This document shows, in pieces, positions 16,605 to 24,811 of a DNA stretch of 29,489 bases. A model generated the notes under the pieces. It was not told the origin of the DNA. It saw only the letters and a program-made list of their open reading frames with translations, and made no database searches. The stretch spans positions 1-29,489 of the forward strand of contig DOIX01000355.1 in assembly GCA_003511885.1 (NCBI GenBank), in the 5' to 3' direction. The stretch is from Cyanobacteria bacterium UBA11153 (lineage in GTDB: Bacteria > Cyanobacteriota > Cyanobacteriia > Cyanobacteriales > Coleofasciculaceae). Each line of letters starts with the position of its first letter. Positions within the stretch are counted from its first letter, which is position 1. A program made the translations under genes and the position numbers.

Positions 16605-16695
16605 TATAGCAACCGCCAGGGCGGTTAAGACATTCTCAATTCCTCAAACTATTGATTTTACAGCTTTCTTCCCTAGCCCCTAGTCCCTTGCTATA
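16605..16695 (-). mobile_element. 91-bp MITE-like element, copy A
   Basis: Bounded by the 8-bp terminal inverted repeat TATAGCAA/TTGCTATA. It matches copy B at 19139-19229 in inverted orientation without gaps, at about 81 of 91 positions. Near one end it has an intact inner palindrome AACCGCC-CT-GGCGGTT, which is degraded in copy B. There is no coding capacity, so any movement would need a transposase in trans. Confidence 0.8.
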
Positions 16696-16722
16696 TTTCT
16701 GCTCTAACCGATGTAGCAGTTG

Positions 16723-17358
16723 CTATATCTGTCGAATTATTTCAATTAATTCACGAGGATGGTGAATCAAAAAATCTGGATTGTGTTTCGCTAAAACTTC
16801 TGGTGCATTAAATCCCCAAGTCACAGCAATAACCTTAATATGAGCCTTTCTTGAAGACTCAATATCTCTAGCCTCATCTCCCACGTAAATAACCTCTTCT
16901 GGAATCCAATTATGTTGAGATAAGAATTTCTTCAGTATTTTATTTTTTCCAAAAATCGTACTTTCTGAATAAAGATGACTAAACAAGTATTCCATTTTGT
17001 GTTGGTGTAAAAATAATCGAACATTCTCTTGTGAATTAGTCGTCAATATTCCCAGAATATTCCCATCATTTTTTAATTGTTGGAGAGATTCTTTAATGCC
17101 AATAATTGGACTTAATGTCTCAATATATTGGCGCAAATCTGATTTGACTCTCTGAAGAAGAGGTGGTATTTTGAAAATAGAAATACCAGATTTTTCAATA
17201 AGTTGTCGTGCCGTCAAGGTTTTAACTATAGGAATTTCCTCTGGAGTCAATGGTTTAAAGCCAAATTCACCAGCTAAACCATTAGCAATATTGACTAAGG
17301 CATCGAAAGTATCCGCAATCGTGCCATCAAAATCAAACAGAATTATTTTGATACTCAT
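16723..17358 (-). CDS. HAD-superfamily hydrolase, phosphoglycolate phosphatase-like
   Basis: A haloacid dehalogenase-type phosphatase of 211 residues. Seen: motif I DFDGT with nucleophile D9 and acid D11, motif II T106/T107 in L-T-T-N, motif III lysine K138 and motif IV G-D-E-A-R-D (D161, D165), and a helical cap domain between about 15 and 85. The closest known type is phosphoglycolate/pyrophosphatase-like subfamily IA; the substrate is not certain. The frame stays open upstream to 17412, but the ATG at 17358 places the conserved strand directly at the N-terminus. It lies between the two inverted 91-bp elements. Confidence 0.88.
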   Translation of the reverse strand: MSIKIILFDFDGTIADTFDALVNIANGLAGEFGFKPLTPEEIPIVKTLTARQLIEKSGISIFKIPPLLQRVKSDLRQYIETLSPIIGIKESLQQLKNDGNILGILTTNSQENVRLFLHQHKMEYLFSHLYSESTIFGKNKILKKFLSQHNWIPEEVIYVGDEARDIESSRKAHIKVIAVTWGFNAPEVLAKHNPDFLIHHPRELIEIIRQI

Positions 17359-17473
17359 TATGAAGATTGAGTTATTGGGGGAATTACCAAACCGAAATAT
17401 CCGACTAGACAACCATCTTCAGAAAATGCTATGAAATACTAATGCCAAAATAAAAATCGCGATTGCCTTCGGT

Positions 17474-17812
17474 AGCAGCAAAGCTGCTCGCATTTCCCCA
17501 AATCTTATCATATCGGACTTGAGCCACAGCATCAAAAAGCGACAAGCCTCATCCTCCTGGACTAAATTTAGCACCTCTGGTGGGGTTGCGGCATCGGATG
17601 CCATCGCAAAAATCATCACCCAACCCACTCCCTCCAAGACAATCGGTAAAATCCAAAGTCTTTATTCCCACTAACCTTGCTAGAAACTCATCCCCATCCC
17701 TGCTGCTGTTAGAATAACTGATACCATATCCGGTTAAATCCCTCTTGTTTGTAGTAGGCACTTCAGTGCCCAAAAGTCTGCACTTTCAGACACTAAAGTC
17801 TTTACTACAAAC
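17474..17812. repeat. Gene-free gap with a cloverleaf-like 66-bp palindrome
   Basis: The 516 bases between the HAD gene and the small phosphatase gene show no convincing gene. They hold a small hairpin AGCAGC-AAA-GCTGCT (17474-17488) and a composite palindrome at 17747-17812. Its outer arms are GTTTGTAGTA/TACTACAAAC; inside are GGCACT-TC-AGTGCC, GTCTG-N6-CAGAC and ACT-AA-AGT. This nested form resembles a widespread class of cyanobacterial intergenic elements. Confidence 0.7.
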
Positions 17813-17874
17813 CTGTTTGTGCGAAGCTAATGCTAGCAGAGATGATAGAAGCGATTACTTCCATCCCATTGATA

Positions 17875-18204
17875 CTAAAAAGTTCCTAACAAAGGCAGCA
17901 CTTTTCTCTTCAATAACTCTACCAAAGCTGGTTCCATATATTCATACTCATCAGGAATATCCAAACAAATCACTCGTTTACCTTTCAGCCATGGTTGAAA
18001 CTTTCTTGTCAATTTATTTCGATGTGACTTTTCCATAACAAAAATCATATCTGCCCACTCAATCGCCTCACTAGATAATGGGATCTCCGCTTCTTTATCC
18101 AATCCGGCTGAGTCTACATCTAACCCCTCATACTCAGAAAACACCGTTTCCGCTGTTGGGCTGCGCCATCGATTCTGGCTGCAAATAAATAATAATTTTT
18201 TCAT
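17875..18204 (-). CDS. Low-molecular-weight protein tyrosine phosphatase-like protein
   Basis: 109 residues. Seen: the phosphate-binding loop C-x5-R-S as C8-S-Q-N-R-W-R14-S15 at the N-terminus, directly after a hydrophobic strand, and a D-I-P-D segment (D82, D85) positioned like the general acid of the LMW-PTP family. It is shorter than the classical enzymes (about 150 residues) and matches the compact predicted phosphatase group (COG4551-like). It may act on phosphotyrosine or arsenate; the target is unknown. It is divergent from the 2OG oxygenase gene. Confidence 0.82.
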   Translation of the reverse strand: MKKLLFICSQNRWRSPTAETVFSEYEGLDVDSAGLDKEAEIPLSSEAIEWADMIFVMEKSHRNKLTRKFQPWLKGKRVICLDIPDEYEYMEPALVELLKRKVLPLLGTF

Positions 18205-18362
18205 CGGCTTAAATGGGTAACTGCTAATTGCTAATTGCTGATAGTTAATGGCTCATGGTTAATAGAAGTATCGTTAAATTTGATATCGATGCCAGAAGCG
18301 TGATGAGCATTTATGTAGTTTAATAAAATAGAAGTCTTTTGTTTTGATATATCATTACCGGA

Positions 18363-18974
18363 ATGAAGTCGTCGAAATACTATTCTCAACACTCCAACGC
18401 TTTCGATATCGCATACCTCCATAACCTCCGAGGTGCAATTCTATCTTGTCCTTATCTTACCATCAACAACCTCAACCGGGACTTCATTGGCACCAAAGGA
18501 TTTTCTGTCGTGTTTAAACGTTCAAAAATCGAGAAAGTAGAACAAAAATTCTCCTTCTTCAAACCCTATCTAGATTTAGCACTACTATCTAACTGTAATG
18601 CCTTCTATCTCAACCCCCTCCTACTTCAATCAGGTTCCCGTGTGGAGCCGCATATCGATCGATCTCTCCGATCTTATTGTAAAACAGTTGAACCGCCCCT
18701 AGTGGTTAGCGTTCTTTACGTGCAATTACCACCAAACCTAGAAGGTGGAGAATTAGTGCTGTGCCGTCACAAACAACAAGTAGGACAAATTAAGCCAGAA
18801 GTTAATACACTCCTATATTTTCAAGGGGATCTCACCCATTCTGTTAATATGGTTAAAACTACTGGCACTCGTCTCAGCTTAGTTTGCGAACAATATAACC
18901 TCAGCGAATCTGAACTGCAAGATATTCCCGAATTTACCATAGAATCTAGGGCAGTGAAAGCAAAACGTAGATGA
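18363..18974 (+). CDS. 2-oxoglutarate/Fe(II)-dependent oxygenase (prolyl-4-hydroxylase type)
   Basis: A double-stranded beta-helix dioxygenase of 203 residues that couples 2-oxoglutarate decarboxylation to hydroxylation. Seen: the iron triad H97-x-D99 (E-P-H-I-D) and H159 (L-T-H-S-V), and R170 (G-T-R-L-S-L), which binds 2-oxoglutarate, in the P4Hc arrangement. G-G-E-L-V-L at 128-133 is also typical. The substrate is unknown: protein, peptide or small molecule. No strong ribosome binding site precedes the ATG. Confidence 0.87.
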   Translation: MKSSKYYSQHSNAFDIAYLHNLRGAILSCPYLTINNLNRDFIGTKGFSVVFKRSKIEKVEQKFSFFKPYLDLALLSNCNAFYLNPLLLQSGSRVEPHIDRSLRSYCKTVEPPLVVSVLYVQLPPNLEGGELVLCRHKQQVGQIKPEVNTLLYFQGDLTHSVNMVKTTGTRLSLVCEQYNLSESELQDIPEFTIESRAVKAKRR

Positions 18975-19002
18975 GAAGTAAGAGGTTTTCGATCCCTGTA
19001 AA

Positions 19003-19102
19003 ATGTGCCAGAAAAGAAAGTGGCATATATCCTAACAACATCTAAACTACTGTTTGTAGGTTTTTACTCTGTTTGAAGTGTGCCTGAGAAATAAGTTGCA
19101 CA
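19003..19102 (+). repeat. Two related hairpins in the gap before the zinc-ribbon gene
   Basis: The 308-base gap holds no gene. Two diverged direct copies of about 35 bases each form a hairpin: ATGTGCCA/TGGCATAT at 19003-19028 and TGTGC/GCACA at 19079-19102. Both copies keep self-complementary arms although the arm sequence has changed. The gap also contains copy B of the 91-bp element. Confidence 0.5.
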
Positions 19103-19138
19103 TATACCAACCACTTGTAATTTTAAACAGAGATAAAT

Positions 19139-19229
19139 TATAGCAAGGGACTAGGGGCTAGGAAAGAAAGCTATAAAATCAATAGTTTCATGAATTTAGA
19201 GCGGCTTAACTGCCCTGGAGGTTGCTATA
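19139..19229 (+). mobile_element. 91-bp MITE-like element, copy B
   Basis: The same length and the same TATAGCAA/TTGCTATA ends as copy A (16605-16695), in opposite orientation, with about 10 mismatches and no gaps. The inner palindrome is partly lost here, so this copy is probably the older or less constrained one. Confidence 0.8.
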
Positions 19230-19282
19230 TCTATTAATTAGACATAGAACTTTTTCGATCCACTCTCATCTAAACAAACAAT

Positions 19283-20524
19283 ATGCTTAACCAAATACGC
19301 CTTATTGTAAATCAATTTTTCAGAAGATCGAGTACGATCGAGAATGAACCACTAAATAAACTGAGTTTGATTGTCATTATTTTGATTGACATTTTTATCT
19401 TAGTTAATGTTTTCTCTGGATTGGATGATATTAGCAGATGGCATATCGATCCTTACCAGGCTTACCCCTGTTATTCCGAGTGGGACAATTATCAGAAAGA
19501 TAGCAATAAAGATAAAGATTATGAAATATTAAGGCTGTCATTACCATCGAATACAGTTAATCCCACCAACTTTCGCCAAACCTATCAACAAGTTGAAATA
19601 GGGCATCTAGGGAAAGTTTCGCAAACCTGTCTAACTTATGGTGAATACAAAGATAAGATTAACAATTCAGAAAATCAAAATACCATCAAAATCATCGATC
19701 GCAAAAACATAGAAATCAGTAAGCTTGAACAAAATAATCAAACTATTAGATCTCAATATAACTCAACCTTATTAGAGAAAATTGCAGGTCAGCCTCGCAA
19801 TCGATCTATTAATCAAGTCGGTGCAGAAAAAGCTAAAGAGCAGTTACAGCAAAATAGTAGCAAGATTGCCACACTTAAGCAAGAAATTACCAATCTGAAA
19901 ACTGAATTATTTGCTAAACCAGAAAGCATTAATTTTTTCACATTTTTGAAGAATAGCGATAAATTTAGTGACATTGAGAAAGGACATAAGGAGGCATCAT
20001 TTTGGTATCCCAGTATTCAACTAGCTTTTCAATGCCTATTTCTATTCCCACTAATTCTCATTACTTTATCAATTCACAACCTGGCTCAAAGAAAAAGATA
20101 TGGACTCATCTCTCTGATGAGTTGGCATTTGCTAGTTATCTTTTTAATCCCACTAATTCTGAAAACCTTCAAATTTCTCCAAGTCGGTGCAATATTTCAA
20201 TTTCTATTTGATATCATTAGCACTATCTTTGGCGGGTTACTCTTCTTAATTAGTTATGCCTATATCTTACTGATTCCCCTGATTGGTTTTGGCATTATCA
20301 AGTTTTTTCAAAAGGCTGTTTTTAATACCAAGATTCAGGCAGCTAGCCGAGTACAAAAATCCCGTTGTATAAAGTGTGCAAAAAAAATTAAGCACCACGA
20401 TACCTATTGTCCCCACTGCGGTTATTATCAATATCTCGAATGTCGAAACTGTCACAATTTTACTTACAAACATCTGCCCTATTGTCGAGAGTGCGGACAT
20501 CCTCAAGAGGGTAGTAATTTGTAA
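19283..20524 (+). CDS. Membrane protein with coiled coil and double zinc ribbon
   Basis: 413 residues, no family recognised. Order: one membrane segment at about 27-47; a hydrophilic region with a coiled-coil-like Lys/Gln/Glu-rich stretch from about 125 to 210; three or four membrane segments between about 243 and 345; then two zinc-binding knuckle pairs at the C-terminus: C362-x2-C365 with C376-x2-C379, and C387-x2-C390 with C401-x2-C404. The ribbon resembles the double zinc ribbon of bacterial membrane regulators. The central part probably lies outside the membrane on the side opposite the ribbon (inference). No operon partner. Confidence 0.75.
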   Translation: MLNQIRLIVNQFFRRSSTIENEPLNKLSLIVIILIDIFILVNVFSGLDDISRWHIDPYQAYPCYSEWDNYQKDSNKDKDYEILRLSLPSNTVNPTNFRQTYQQVEIGHLGKVSQTCLTYGEYKDKINNSENQNTIKIIDRKNIEISKLEQNNQTIRSQYNSTLLEKIAGQPRNRSINQVGAEKAKEQLQQNSSKIATLKQEITNLKTELFAKPESINFFTFLKNSDKFSDIEKGHKEASFWYPSIQLAFQCLFLFPLILITLSIHNLAQRKRYGLISLMSWHLLVIFLIPLILKTFKFLQVGAIFQFLFDIISTIFGGLLFLISYAYILLIPLIGFGIIKFFQKAVFNTKIQAASRVQKSRCIKCAKKIKHHDTYCPHCGYYQYLECRNCHNFTYKHLPYCRECGHPQEGSNL

Positions 20525-20546
20525 TTAGACATATCTTTAATCTTGT

Positions 20547-20762
20547 CTATCGAATAAACTTATTGAGTTCCTTGACTAACAGATGTACTGTTGTTGATGG
20601 ATTATCCTTCTCTGGATTATGAGGATGGTATTGAATGAGAGACTTTAAATTACCGATATATGGGATTCCCCCATATCTACCTTTCATGTAATCACTTTCA
20701 AATGAAGCATCATTACGCACTTTATATTCTACTAATGAGTACAAGTCTGTTCCACCATACTA
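20547..20762 (-). pseudogene. Possible gene remnant of about 70 codons
   Basis: An open stretch reading from just after a TAG codon near 20760 down to a stop at 20547. It has reasonable protein character (Y-G-G-T-D-L-Y-S-L-V-E-Y-K-V-R at the start) but no start codon with a ribosome binding site; TTG at 20744 is the only option. It resembles the C-terminal piece of a longer protein that I do not recognise. It is the only noteworthy content of the 331-base gap before hisC. Confidence 0.3.
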
Positions 20763-20855
20763 ATAGGCTGCCCTTTAAGATTGTTTTACATCCGTAAGGT
20801 ATCTCAGCTTTTGTTATAAAATAGACAAACTCAATCTAATTTCCCACCATTGACT

Positions 20856-21905
20856 ATGAGCTACTTCCGTCCCGCTGTCGATGCCATGACTGGCTATATT
20901 CCTGGGGAACAACCCAAACCGGGGACAAAAATTATCAAACTCAATACTAATGAAAATCCCTATCCCCCCTCTCCAAAAGCGATGGAGATACTCCACAATT
21001 TAGATAGTGAGTGGCTGCGGCGGTATCCGGATCCTTTTGCGAGAGATTTTTGTCAGGCGGTAAGCGATGCCCTAGGAGTCCCTGCTAATTGGATAATTGT
21101 GGGTAATGGTAGCGATGATTTGCTGAATATTTTGGTCCGTTGCTGTGCAGAAGGAAACGATCGCAAAGTCGTATATCCCATGCCAACTTACGTGCTATAT
21201 CGCACTTTAGCAGCAATCCAGCCTGCACAAGTAGTTGAGATTCCTTATCCTTCTGATTTTCAGTTACCAATTGATGAACTTGTGGCGGCAAATGGGGCAA
21301 TTACTTTTATTGCTTCTCCTAATAGTCCATCTGGACATTTAGTACCTTTAGACGATTTGAGAAAATTGGCAGGTGCAGTATCAGGAATTGTGGCAATTGA
21401 TGAGGCTTATGTTGATTTTGCTGACTATACAGCTTTGCCCTTAGTGGAAGAATTCGATAACGTCATTGTTTTGCGTACCTTATCGAAAGGCTATTCCTTG
21501 GCAGGCTTGCGGATGGGCTTTGGCGTGGCAAATCCGCAACTACTGTCTGGGTTATTTAAGGTAAAAGACAGTTACAACATCGACGCGATCGCAATTTCCG
21601 TCGGCACAGCCGCCATGCGAGATCAAGCCTACAAAAATGCCTGTGCAGACAAAGTAAAAATATCCCGCAGTAAGTTAGTCGTAGATTTAAAGAATCTCGG
21701 ATTTACAGTCCTTGATTCTCAAGGTAACTTTGTTTTAGCAACTCCTCCAGAGGGAAATGCCGAATCTATTTATTTAGCACTGAAAGAATTGGGCATTTTA
21801 GTCAGGTACTTTAAGCAAGCTGGCTTAGAAGATAAGTTGCGGATTACGGTGGGGACAGACGAGCAAAATCAAGCTTTAATCGAAGCCTTAGTTAATTTGA
21901 TTTAG
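20856..21905 (+). CDS. hisC: Histidinol-phosphate aminotransferase
   Basis: A PLP enzyme converting imidazole acetol phosphate to histidinol phosphate in histidine synthesis, sometimes also using aromatic substrates. Seen: N-E-N-P near 33-36, S-P-N-S-P-S-G with N156, I-D-E-A-Y with D182, and the PLP lysine K211 in L-S-K-G-Y-S-L-A-G-L-R. The length of 349 residues is normal. The frame opens at a TTG at 20850, but the ATG two codons later gives the usual start (M-S-Y-F-R-P). It stands alone, as histidine genes often do in cyanobacteria. Confidence 0.94.
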   Translation: MSYFRPAVDAMTGYIPGEQPKPGTKIIKLNTNENPYPPSPKAMEILHNLDSEWLRRYPDPFARDFCQAVSDALGVPANWIIVGNGSDDLLNILVRCCAEGNDRKVVYPMPTYVLYRTLAAIQPAQVVEIPYPSDFQLPIDELVAANGAITFIASPNSPSGHLVPLDDLRKLAGAVSGIVAIDEAYVDFADYTALPLVEEFDNVIVLRTLSKGYSLAGLRMGFGVANPQLLSGLFKVKDSYNIDAIAISVGTAAMRDQAYKNACADKVKISRSKLVVDLKNLGFTVLDSQGNFVLATPPEGNAESIYLALKELGILVRYFKQAGLEDKLRITVGTDEQNQALIEALVNLI

Positions 21906-21933
21906 CAATTCTCAATCGTTGGTAATATTTTCC

Positions 21934-21962
21934 GTAGAGACTAGCAGGTGCAATGTCTCTAC
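21934..21962. repeat. 8-bp inverted repeat after hisC
   Basis: GTAGAGAC, 13 bases, GTCTCTAC, 28 bases past the hisC stop. It resembles a common cyanobacterial intergenic palindrome and could also end hisC transcription, though a U-tract is lacking. Confidence 0.45.
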
Positions 21963-21971
21963 ATCATTATG

Positions 21972-22122
21972 TTACTTGCCATTATGATCCACAAGCAAAG
22001 GATGTCCATCGGGATAGAGCAACTTAACCCTCTTGGCTAACTGAGCTTTCTCCTCTTCACAAAGAGCCTCTAATTGCTCAAGTACATCTTCAGCTAGTTT
22101 TACGAATTGCGTCAGATGTCAT
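21972..22122 (-). pseudogene. Small frameshifted gene of about 50 codons
   Basis: Read on the minus strand, an ATG at 22122 has a perfect GAGGAG 7 bases ahead, but the frame stops after 10 codons. Another frame from about 22115 to 21972 encodes a coherent helical peptide (F-V-K-L-A-E-D-V-L-E-Q-L-E-A-L...) ending with a natural stop. The TGAC at the start occurs twice, 7 bases apart; deleting one 7-base unit joins the good start to the good frame. No family is recognised. It occupies part of the 373-base gap before HPPD. Confidence 0.5.
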
Positions 22123-22278
22123 TGATTTTCTCCTCTATCTTTTGATTGTTTGAGACGAATTATTACTAGTAATAGAAGCTTGGCCTAGATGGCAAAAATA
22201 TAGTAAACTAAGGTTTGAGCCATTTGCCAATAATTTGGCAAAATGTAACTAAAGTTAATAAATTCCCAACGGTACTTT

Positions 22279-23409
22279 ATGAATGTGTCTGGACATAATT
22301 CATCTTATCTCGGCTTCGACTGGATCGAGCTTTGGGTTGGCAATGCCAAACAAGCCGCAAGCTTCTACAAGACTCGGCTTGGCTTCTCCCTATTCGCCTA
22401 CCGAGGTCTGGAAACAGGGAGTCGTACATGGACCTCTTACGCCCTTCGGCAAGGAGAAGTGACGCTGGTTGTCTCTTCGGCACTGCCACCAGGCAACGAG
22501 ACATTCAACGCACATCTCGCTCGCCACGGCGATGCTGTCAGAGACATTGCTTTCCGCGTCACCGAATGCAAATCTGTTTACGAGCAGGCAATGGCAGCGG
22601 GGGCAGTGTCACTTCAGGAGCCGCAGGAGTATCTAGACCCCGATGGGCGGATCGTTATTGCTACGATCGAGACGGTGGGCGATACCACCCACACGTTCAT
22701 TGAGAGAAGTGGTAACAGTACGACTTTCCTACCGGGCTTTGTTGCGATCGACGATCCCGATCCCCTTGCTGACATACTGGCGAGCGTCGGCGGGCTTTCC
22801 TTGGACCACATTGGACTGAACATCCCTGAAGGAGACTTGGAACTTCTGGTTGAGTGGTATGAGCGCGTGCTTGGTTTCCATCGGTTCTTCTCTATCGACG
22901 ACTCCATTGTTCATACGGAGTTTTCTGGGCTTAGATCGATTGTGATGGCGGACCAGAGCGAGCGGATCAAGATCCCGCTGATTGAGCCTGCTTCCGGTGT
23001 TCGCAAGAATCAGATCGAAGAGTTCCTTGAATACCACGGAGGCTCGGGAGCGCAGCACTTCGCTGTACTGACAGACGACATCTTCGCCTCATCGCAGGCT
23101 CTATGCGATCGCGGAGTTGAGACTCTCAAAGTGCCGTCTGGTTACTACCCACGCCTGCGCGAGTTGCTCGGTAAGGCGGCTCTTAAACTCGAAGAGGATG
23201 TTGAAGTCCTTGCCAAGTACAACATCATGGTTGACTTTGACGAAAATGGCTATCTGCTACAGATGTTCACTAAGCCGATGAGCGATCGCCCGACAGCATT
23301 CTTCGAGTTCCTGCAACGACGGACTTTTAACGGGTTCGGGGCAAACAACTTCCGTGCCATCTTCGAGGCAATCGAGCAGGAGCAGGCACGGCGCGGTAAT
23401 CTGGAATGA
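22279..23409 (+). CDS. hpd: 4-hydroxyphenylpyruvate dioxygenase
   Basis: Converts 4-hydroxyphenylpyruvate to homogentisate, the head group precursor for tocopherol in cyanobacteria and a step of tyrosine breakdown. Two tandem vicinal-oxygen-chelate domains. Seen: the iron ligands H177 (L-D-H-I-G-L), H260 (G-A-Q-H-F) and E343 (F-F-E-F-L-Q-R), and the C-terminal N-G-F-G-A-N-N-F helix that closes the active site in HPPD. The length of 376 residues fits. The related hydroxymandelate synthase is less likely because of this C-terminus. One sampled 60-base line is 57% G+C against 40% in hisC, so it may have been acquired by transfer; two HIP1 sites argue for a long stay or a cyanobacterial donor. 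Confidence 0.9.
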   Translation: MNVSGHNSSYLGFDWIELWVGNAKQAASFYKTRLGFSLFAYRGLETGSRTWTSYALRQGEVTLVVSSALPPGNETFNAHLARHGDAVRDIAFRVTECKSVYEQAMAAGAVSLQEPQEYLDPDGRIVIATIETVGDTTHTFIERSGNSTTFLPGFVAIDDPDPLADILASVGGLSLDHIGLNIPEGDLELLVEWYERVLGFHRFFSIDDSIVHTEFSGLRSIVMADQSERIKIPLIEPASGVRKNQIEEFLEYHGGSGAQHFAVLTDDIFASSQALCDRGVETLKVPSGYYPRLRELLGKAALKLEEDVEVLAKYNIMVDFDENGYLLQMFTKPMSDRPTAFFEFLQRRTFNGFGANNFRAIFEAIEQEQARRGNLE

Positions 23410-23480
23410 AATACAAGCCCTTCTCAATATATCAGTAGCCTTGACCCCACATTCCGCACTTCGGTTTGTAGCATGTCAAG

Positions 23481-23644
23481 TAATACGTCGATCTTGACCG
23501 AACATCAGTATTTTTACTGAGAATAATGCGATTTTGGTGATTTTATTGCTACCTCAATAGCGTAATCATCACGTATTACATCACCATCTGCGGAAAGAGG
23601 GATAGACTCATCTGTCTTCCCCCGTGGAGACTCCCGTTATAATC
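23481..23644. repeat. Gene-free gap after HPPD: inverted repeats and a duplicated leader
   Basis: The 328 bases hold no gene. Present are TAATACGT (23481-23488) inverted at 23571-23578, a tight hairpin TCAGTA-TTTT-TACTGA (23505-23520), and at 23626-23644 a 17-of-19 match to the leader of the O-methyltransferase gene (24378-24396). The tight hairpin could act as a bidirectional stop between the convergent genes. Confidence 0.5.
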
Positions 23645-23737
23645 AGCGCGGATACATCGAACCGTAGGTCAGTACCGCTTAAGTTGAACTACCAGACGAA
23701 AAGAATCTTCTGCGAGTCTCGCGCTGGAAAGCAGATT

Positions 23738-24364
23738 TCAAGAGATATCTTTTCTCGTTACCTCAAGACCTTGACCAATCTCGATTTCAATTGAATCTAA
23801 GTCTGGTTTAGCGCGGACATATTCTTGATAAGCCTTCATTATTGGACGAAAATCAGGAGGAAAAGTGATGTTATCTGCAACGACAATCGCCCCTGGAGCA
23901 AGCTTTTTATAAAAGCGGTCAAAGCAGGGAATGTAAAGCTCTTTCCAGAGATCGAGCAAGACAAAATCCCATGGTCCGGGTAAATTCTCCAGTAACTTTA
24001 CGGCATCACCAAGTTGGAAGTCTACAAAATCCTCCAAACCAGCCCTACGAATATTATCCACTGCTTGCGCCTGCTTGGGGGCAACACATTCGAGAGTAGT
24101 AACGCAACCACCATTTACCCGCGCTGCTTCAGCTAACCAAATTGTTGAATAGCCAACGCTGGTACCAATTTCGAGAATGCGTTTGCCACCTTGCGTTTTA
24201 AGAAGTATATTCAAGAACTCTCCAGTTTTAACACCGACTGCAAGCATCATTTCATCTAGATACTTTCCTCGCTCTTGGGGACTGAGTACTTTGAGTTGGT
24301 TCTGTTCTGCCTTTAAGCGATCGTTAAATTCAGACAGGACATTAATTATCCGTAATTCTTTCAT
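23738..24364 (-). CDS. Class I SAM-dependent O-methyltransferase (CCoAOMT-like)
   Basis: 208 residues. Seen: the SAM-binding motif I L-E-I-G-T-S-V-G-Y-S-T at 64-74, the acidic residue after the second strand (T-L-E-C), G-D-A after the third, and D-F-V-L-L-D followed by a K/E-rich helix, as in metal-dependent caffeoyl-CoA O-methyltransferase-type enzymes. It probably methylates a catechol-like hydroxyl of a small molecule. The start ATG at 24364 has GGGCGGA ahead. It converges with the HPPD gene, which makes aromatic substrates; a link is possible but only positional. Confidence 0.88.
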   Translation of the reverse strand: MKELRIINVLSEFNDRLKAEQNQLKVLSPQERGKYLDEMMLAVGVKTGEFLNILLKTQGGKRILEIGTSVGYSTIWLAEAARVNGGCVTTLECVAPKQAQAVDNIRRAGLEDFVDFQLGDAVKLLENLPGPWDFVLLDLWKELYIPCFDRFYKKLAPGAIVVADNITFPPDFRPIMKAYQEYVRAKPDLDSIEIEIGQGLEVTRKDIS

Positions 24365-24515
24365 CTTCCGCCCTCTTGGAGACCCCCGTTAAAATCGATC
24401 TCCCGACTGTTATCGAGTTAATCTATATATCAGTATATGAAAAAACCGTACCTTTTGTCAACTATTTATAATATACCTCTGTTTTATAATTAAGGAAAGA
24501 TGTTTTGACATTTTT

Positions 24516-24644
24516 ATGCAAACACCAACAACCAAACAAATACCGAAAATTAATCATAAAAGTCTTTATGATACTGACTTTTATGCTTGGATACACCAAC
24601 AAGCTAAATTCCTGAAACATCAGGAATGGAAGCAAATACCTTAG
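24516..24644 (+). pseudogene. Truncated DUF29-family remnant
   Basis: An ATG-started stretch of 42 codons containing S-L-Y-D-T-D-F-Y-A-W-I-H-Q-Q-A-x-F-L, the N-terminal signature of DUF29 proteins (normally about 150 residues), which then stops. A second short frame (24627 to about 24705) follows, ending in what looks like the tail of another protein. Both are decayed. They are the main content of the 447-base gap between the methyltransferase and sigma factor genes. Confidence 0.65.
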
Positions 24645-24811
24645 CAGAAATTTTAAGCAATCGCTTTTATCCCGGTGAGCCTGCCACAGATGATTTGATG
24701 GAATAATTGCAATATGGCTTTAAATACCTGACATATAAGGAGAGGATCTGAGGATATAGGGACTGTATATTGACTAAATTTTTGTAAATAGGAAGCTAAA
24801 TAATACGATAA

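Noticed and set aside
17419..17773. Two short minus-strand open frames in the gap after the HAD gene
   Set aside because: No ribosome binding site, no coherent domain pattern, and they overlap each other and a palindromic element.
18231..18422. 63-codon minus-strand frame ahead of the 2OG oxygenase gene
   Set aside because: It overlaps the start of the oxygenase on the other strand and shows no protein-like pattern.
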